Below, in pieces: positions 39,693-40,665 of a stretch of 40,665 bases of DNA (positions are counted from its first letter, which is position 1; each line of letters starts with the position of its first letter). The stretch is taken from the IMG/VR virus record IMGVR_UViG_3300037248_000059, positions 1 through 40,665 of that record, one strand, 5' to 3'. This stretch comes from a virus. The notes under the pieces are model-generated. The model was not told the DNA's origin and did no database searches. It saw only the letters and a list, made by a program, of their open reading frames with translations. A program made the translations under genes and the position numbers.

Positions 39693-39952
39693 CTGGCGCG
39701 CAGTGGCGGATTGATACTCTACCGTTTGCCCAGACTGGTCCGGTCTACATCACCGGAGCCAACTGGACAGATCAGGTTACGGCTGGTGACTCGTGTGTTT
39801 TCCAGACCACTGCGTCAAAGCCGATCATTGATTCCAAGGCGCAAGAGGCGAATTACCAGCAGAACTTTGGGAAACTCGGCTGGCAGAATGGAATCAAGGG
39901 AGTCACGCTGACCTCTGGCGTTCTGACAATCTCAGTCGGCGCAGGTAAGTAG
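39659..39952 (+). CDS. -1 frame virion-type ORF without start codon
   Basis: 97 codons read after a -1 slip: AGWGCVIANDITGAQWRIDT, then VYITGANWTDQVTAG, then FGKLGWQNGIKGVTLTSGVL. This resembles small phage virion proteins with an N-terminal WRIDT strand and a C-terminal NG..V..L.SG.L.V end. The frame opens after TGA 39626-39628 and has no ATG, GTG or TTG before the domain. Made either by frameshifting, from a non-standard start such as ATC, or after a sequencing error. Ends 2 bases before the next ATG. Confidence 0.6.
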   Translation, partial: AGWGCVIANDITGAQWRIDTLPFAQTGPVYITGANWTDQVTAGDSCVFQTTASKPIIDSKAQEANYQQNFGKLGWQNGIKGVTLTSGVLTISVGAGK

Positions 39953-39954
39953 CT

Positions 39955-40665
39955 ATGCCCGCAAAGGGCGAGTTCGAAGTTCAGTACTTTGGAGGCCCCG
40001 ATAATCCCGCCCCATGTGGCGGTGTCAACTACGCAGCGCCGTACACCGCCATCCCGCCGAACGATTTAGCGCCTGGTTCCGTCAACACGCAAAATATCAA
40101 TGGTTTCCTTTGCTCCAGCCCCTGGGTGGCTCAACCGCCATACAATCTGACTCTTGCTTCTGGCGAGTTCATTATGGGGGTATTTGAGGCAACGAGCACG
40201 GCGGCATTACTCACGACATTTGTTCCGGCCTACTCGTCGGCGCACTTTTCATCAACCTTGGTGGTTACGAACATAGCGGTATATCTCTCCCAGCAGAGCG
40301 GGTTCACGTACCCCCCAGCCACGCAACTGGCAAAGCTAAATCCTACGGTCGTGCACACCTGGACGGTTGGTCAAGTTAATCAGAGCTTCGCCTACCCAGG
40401 ACAGGCTGTGACGTTTATCCAGAGTGGTGGGATTGTGTATTTTACTGGCCTCATGTTGGCTGGGGTGTTTGCTTATGGCAACTTGCCTTCTGGTGGTGGA
40501 AATATTCCTGGATTCATCCAGTGCACGGCGTATGTCTGCGGTAGATACATCGCTGAACTTGCTGGGAGGTTAGTGATCGGCGAATGCCTCTTTCCCGGTG
40601 GCGGTGGGACCGGTGGCGCACCGAATCCAACGGTAGCGTGGTCTGGGGTTGGAATTTTCGGCCAA
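39955..40665 (+). CDS. Late virion protein, partial (3' end outside window)
   Basis: At least 237 residues from ATG 39955, open to the last base. MPAKGEFEVQYFGGPDNPAP, then PPNDLAPGSVNTQNINGFLC, WTVGQVNQSFAYPGQAVTFI and a Gly-rich part (FPGGGGTGG). The APGSVNTQN.NGFL beginning resembles large phage tail or baseplate-type proteins that start with an A-P-N-N-V-D/N-N-G motif. Thr/Ser/Val-rich beta structure. Exact role unknown. Confidence 0.6.
   Translation, partial: MPAKGEFEVQYFGGPDNPAPCGGVNYAAPYTAIPPNDLAPGSVNTQNINGFLCSSPWVAQPPYNLTLASGEFIMGVFEATSTAALLTTFVPAYSSAHFSSTLVVTNIAVYLSQQSGFTYPPATQLAKLNPTVVHTWTVGQVNQSFAYPGQAVTFIQSGGIVYFTGLMLAGVFAYGNLPSGGGNIPGFIQCTAYVCGRYIAELAGRLVIGECLFPGGGGTGGAPNPTVAWSGVGIFGQ

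Noticed and set aside
1-40665. Window as a complete circular genome
   Set aside because: Both ends cut genes in a compatible phase, but no terminal overlap is present and tail tube and tape measure genes are missing, so closure cannot be claimed.

Overview
This window is a contiguous piece of a tailed double-stranded DNA phage (Caudoviricetes), or of a prophage. The evidence is an ordered virion module of small and large terminase, portal, a scaffold-like protein, a decoration-like protein and a gpT-like major capsid protein, plus a lysis cluster, a recombination module and dense small early genes joined by ATGA/GTGA overlaps. Both ends cut through genes, and no tail tube or tape measure gene is present, so the genome continues beyond the window. 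The host is not shown directly. Four virion-region proteins with Sec-type signal peptides followed by PKD, Fn3 and chitobiase-like modules recall Acidobacteriota (Terriglobia) surface proteins, so an acidobacterial soil host is my best guess, at moderate to low confidence.

Layout. 1-11.2 kb: the C-terminal part of a PurD-like (GAR synthetase) protein, then four secreted-looking fibre or appendage genes. 11.3-12.75 kb: lysis cluster with two small membrane proteins, a lytic transglycosylase-like endolysin and two small unknowns, closed by a hairpin terminator. 12.8-26.0 kb: rightward early operon. It starts with a promoter and a ribbon-helix-helix (RHH) protein, then a RecB-like nuclease and a putative annealing protein. 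After these come some twenty small genes, about eleven of them rich in CxxC zinc motifs, followed by RNase HI, replication-type unknowns and an HNH protein. 26.0-27.1 kb: a short leftward operon with a small serine recombinase. 27.1-28.1 kb: the control region, with divergent promoters and an array of 9-bp repeats in front of a second RHH gene. 28.4-40.7 kb: rightward late genes.

The most interesting features are these. (1) A phage co-chaperonin (GroES-like) carries a four-motif DnaJ-type zinc finger inserted inside the mobile loop, just before the GroEL-binding tripeptide. (2) A perfect palindrome, TGCAAATTTGCA, occurs five times, and twice it abuts the Shine-Dalgarno sequence of an operon gene, once on each strand. 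(3) There are two strong candidates for programmed -1 frameshifting (C CCT TTC TAG at 16044; A AAT TTG at 39653). Each has an upstream SD-like element and a long downstream ORF without a start codon. (4) A 9-bp TACGGT array overlaps the promoter of an RHH gene, as in omega-type repressor operators. (5) Direct repeats and gene remnants mark cassette boundaries at 15.8-16.8 kb.
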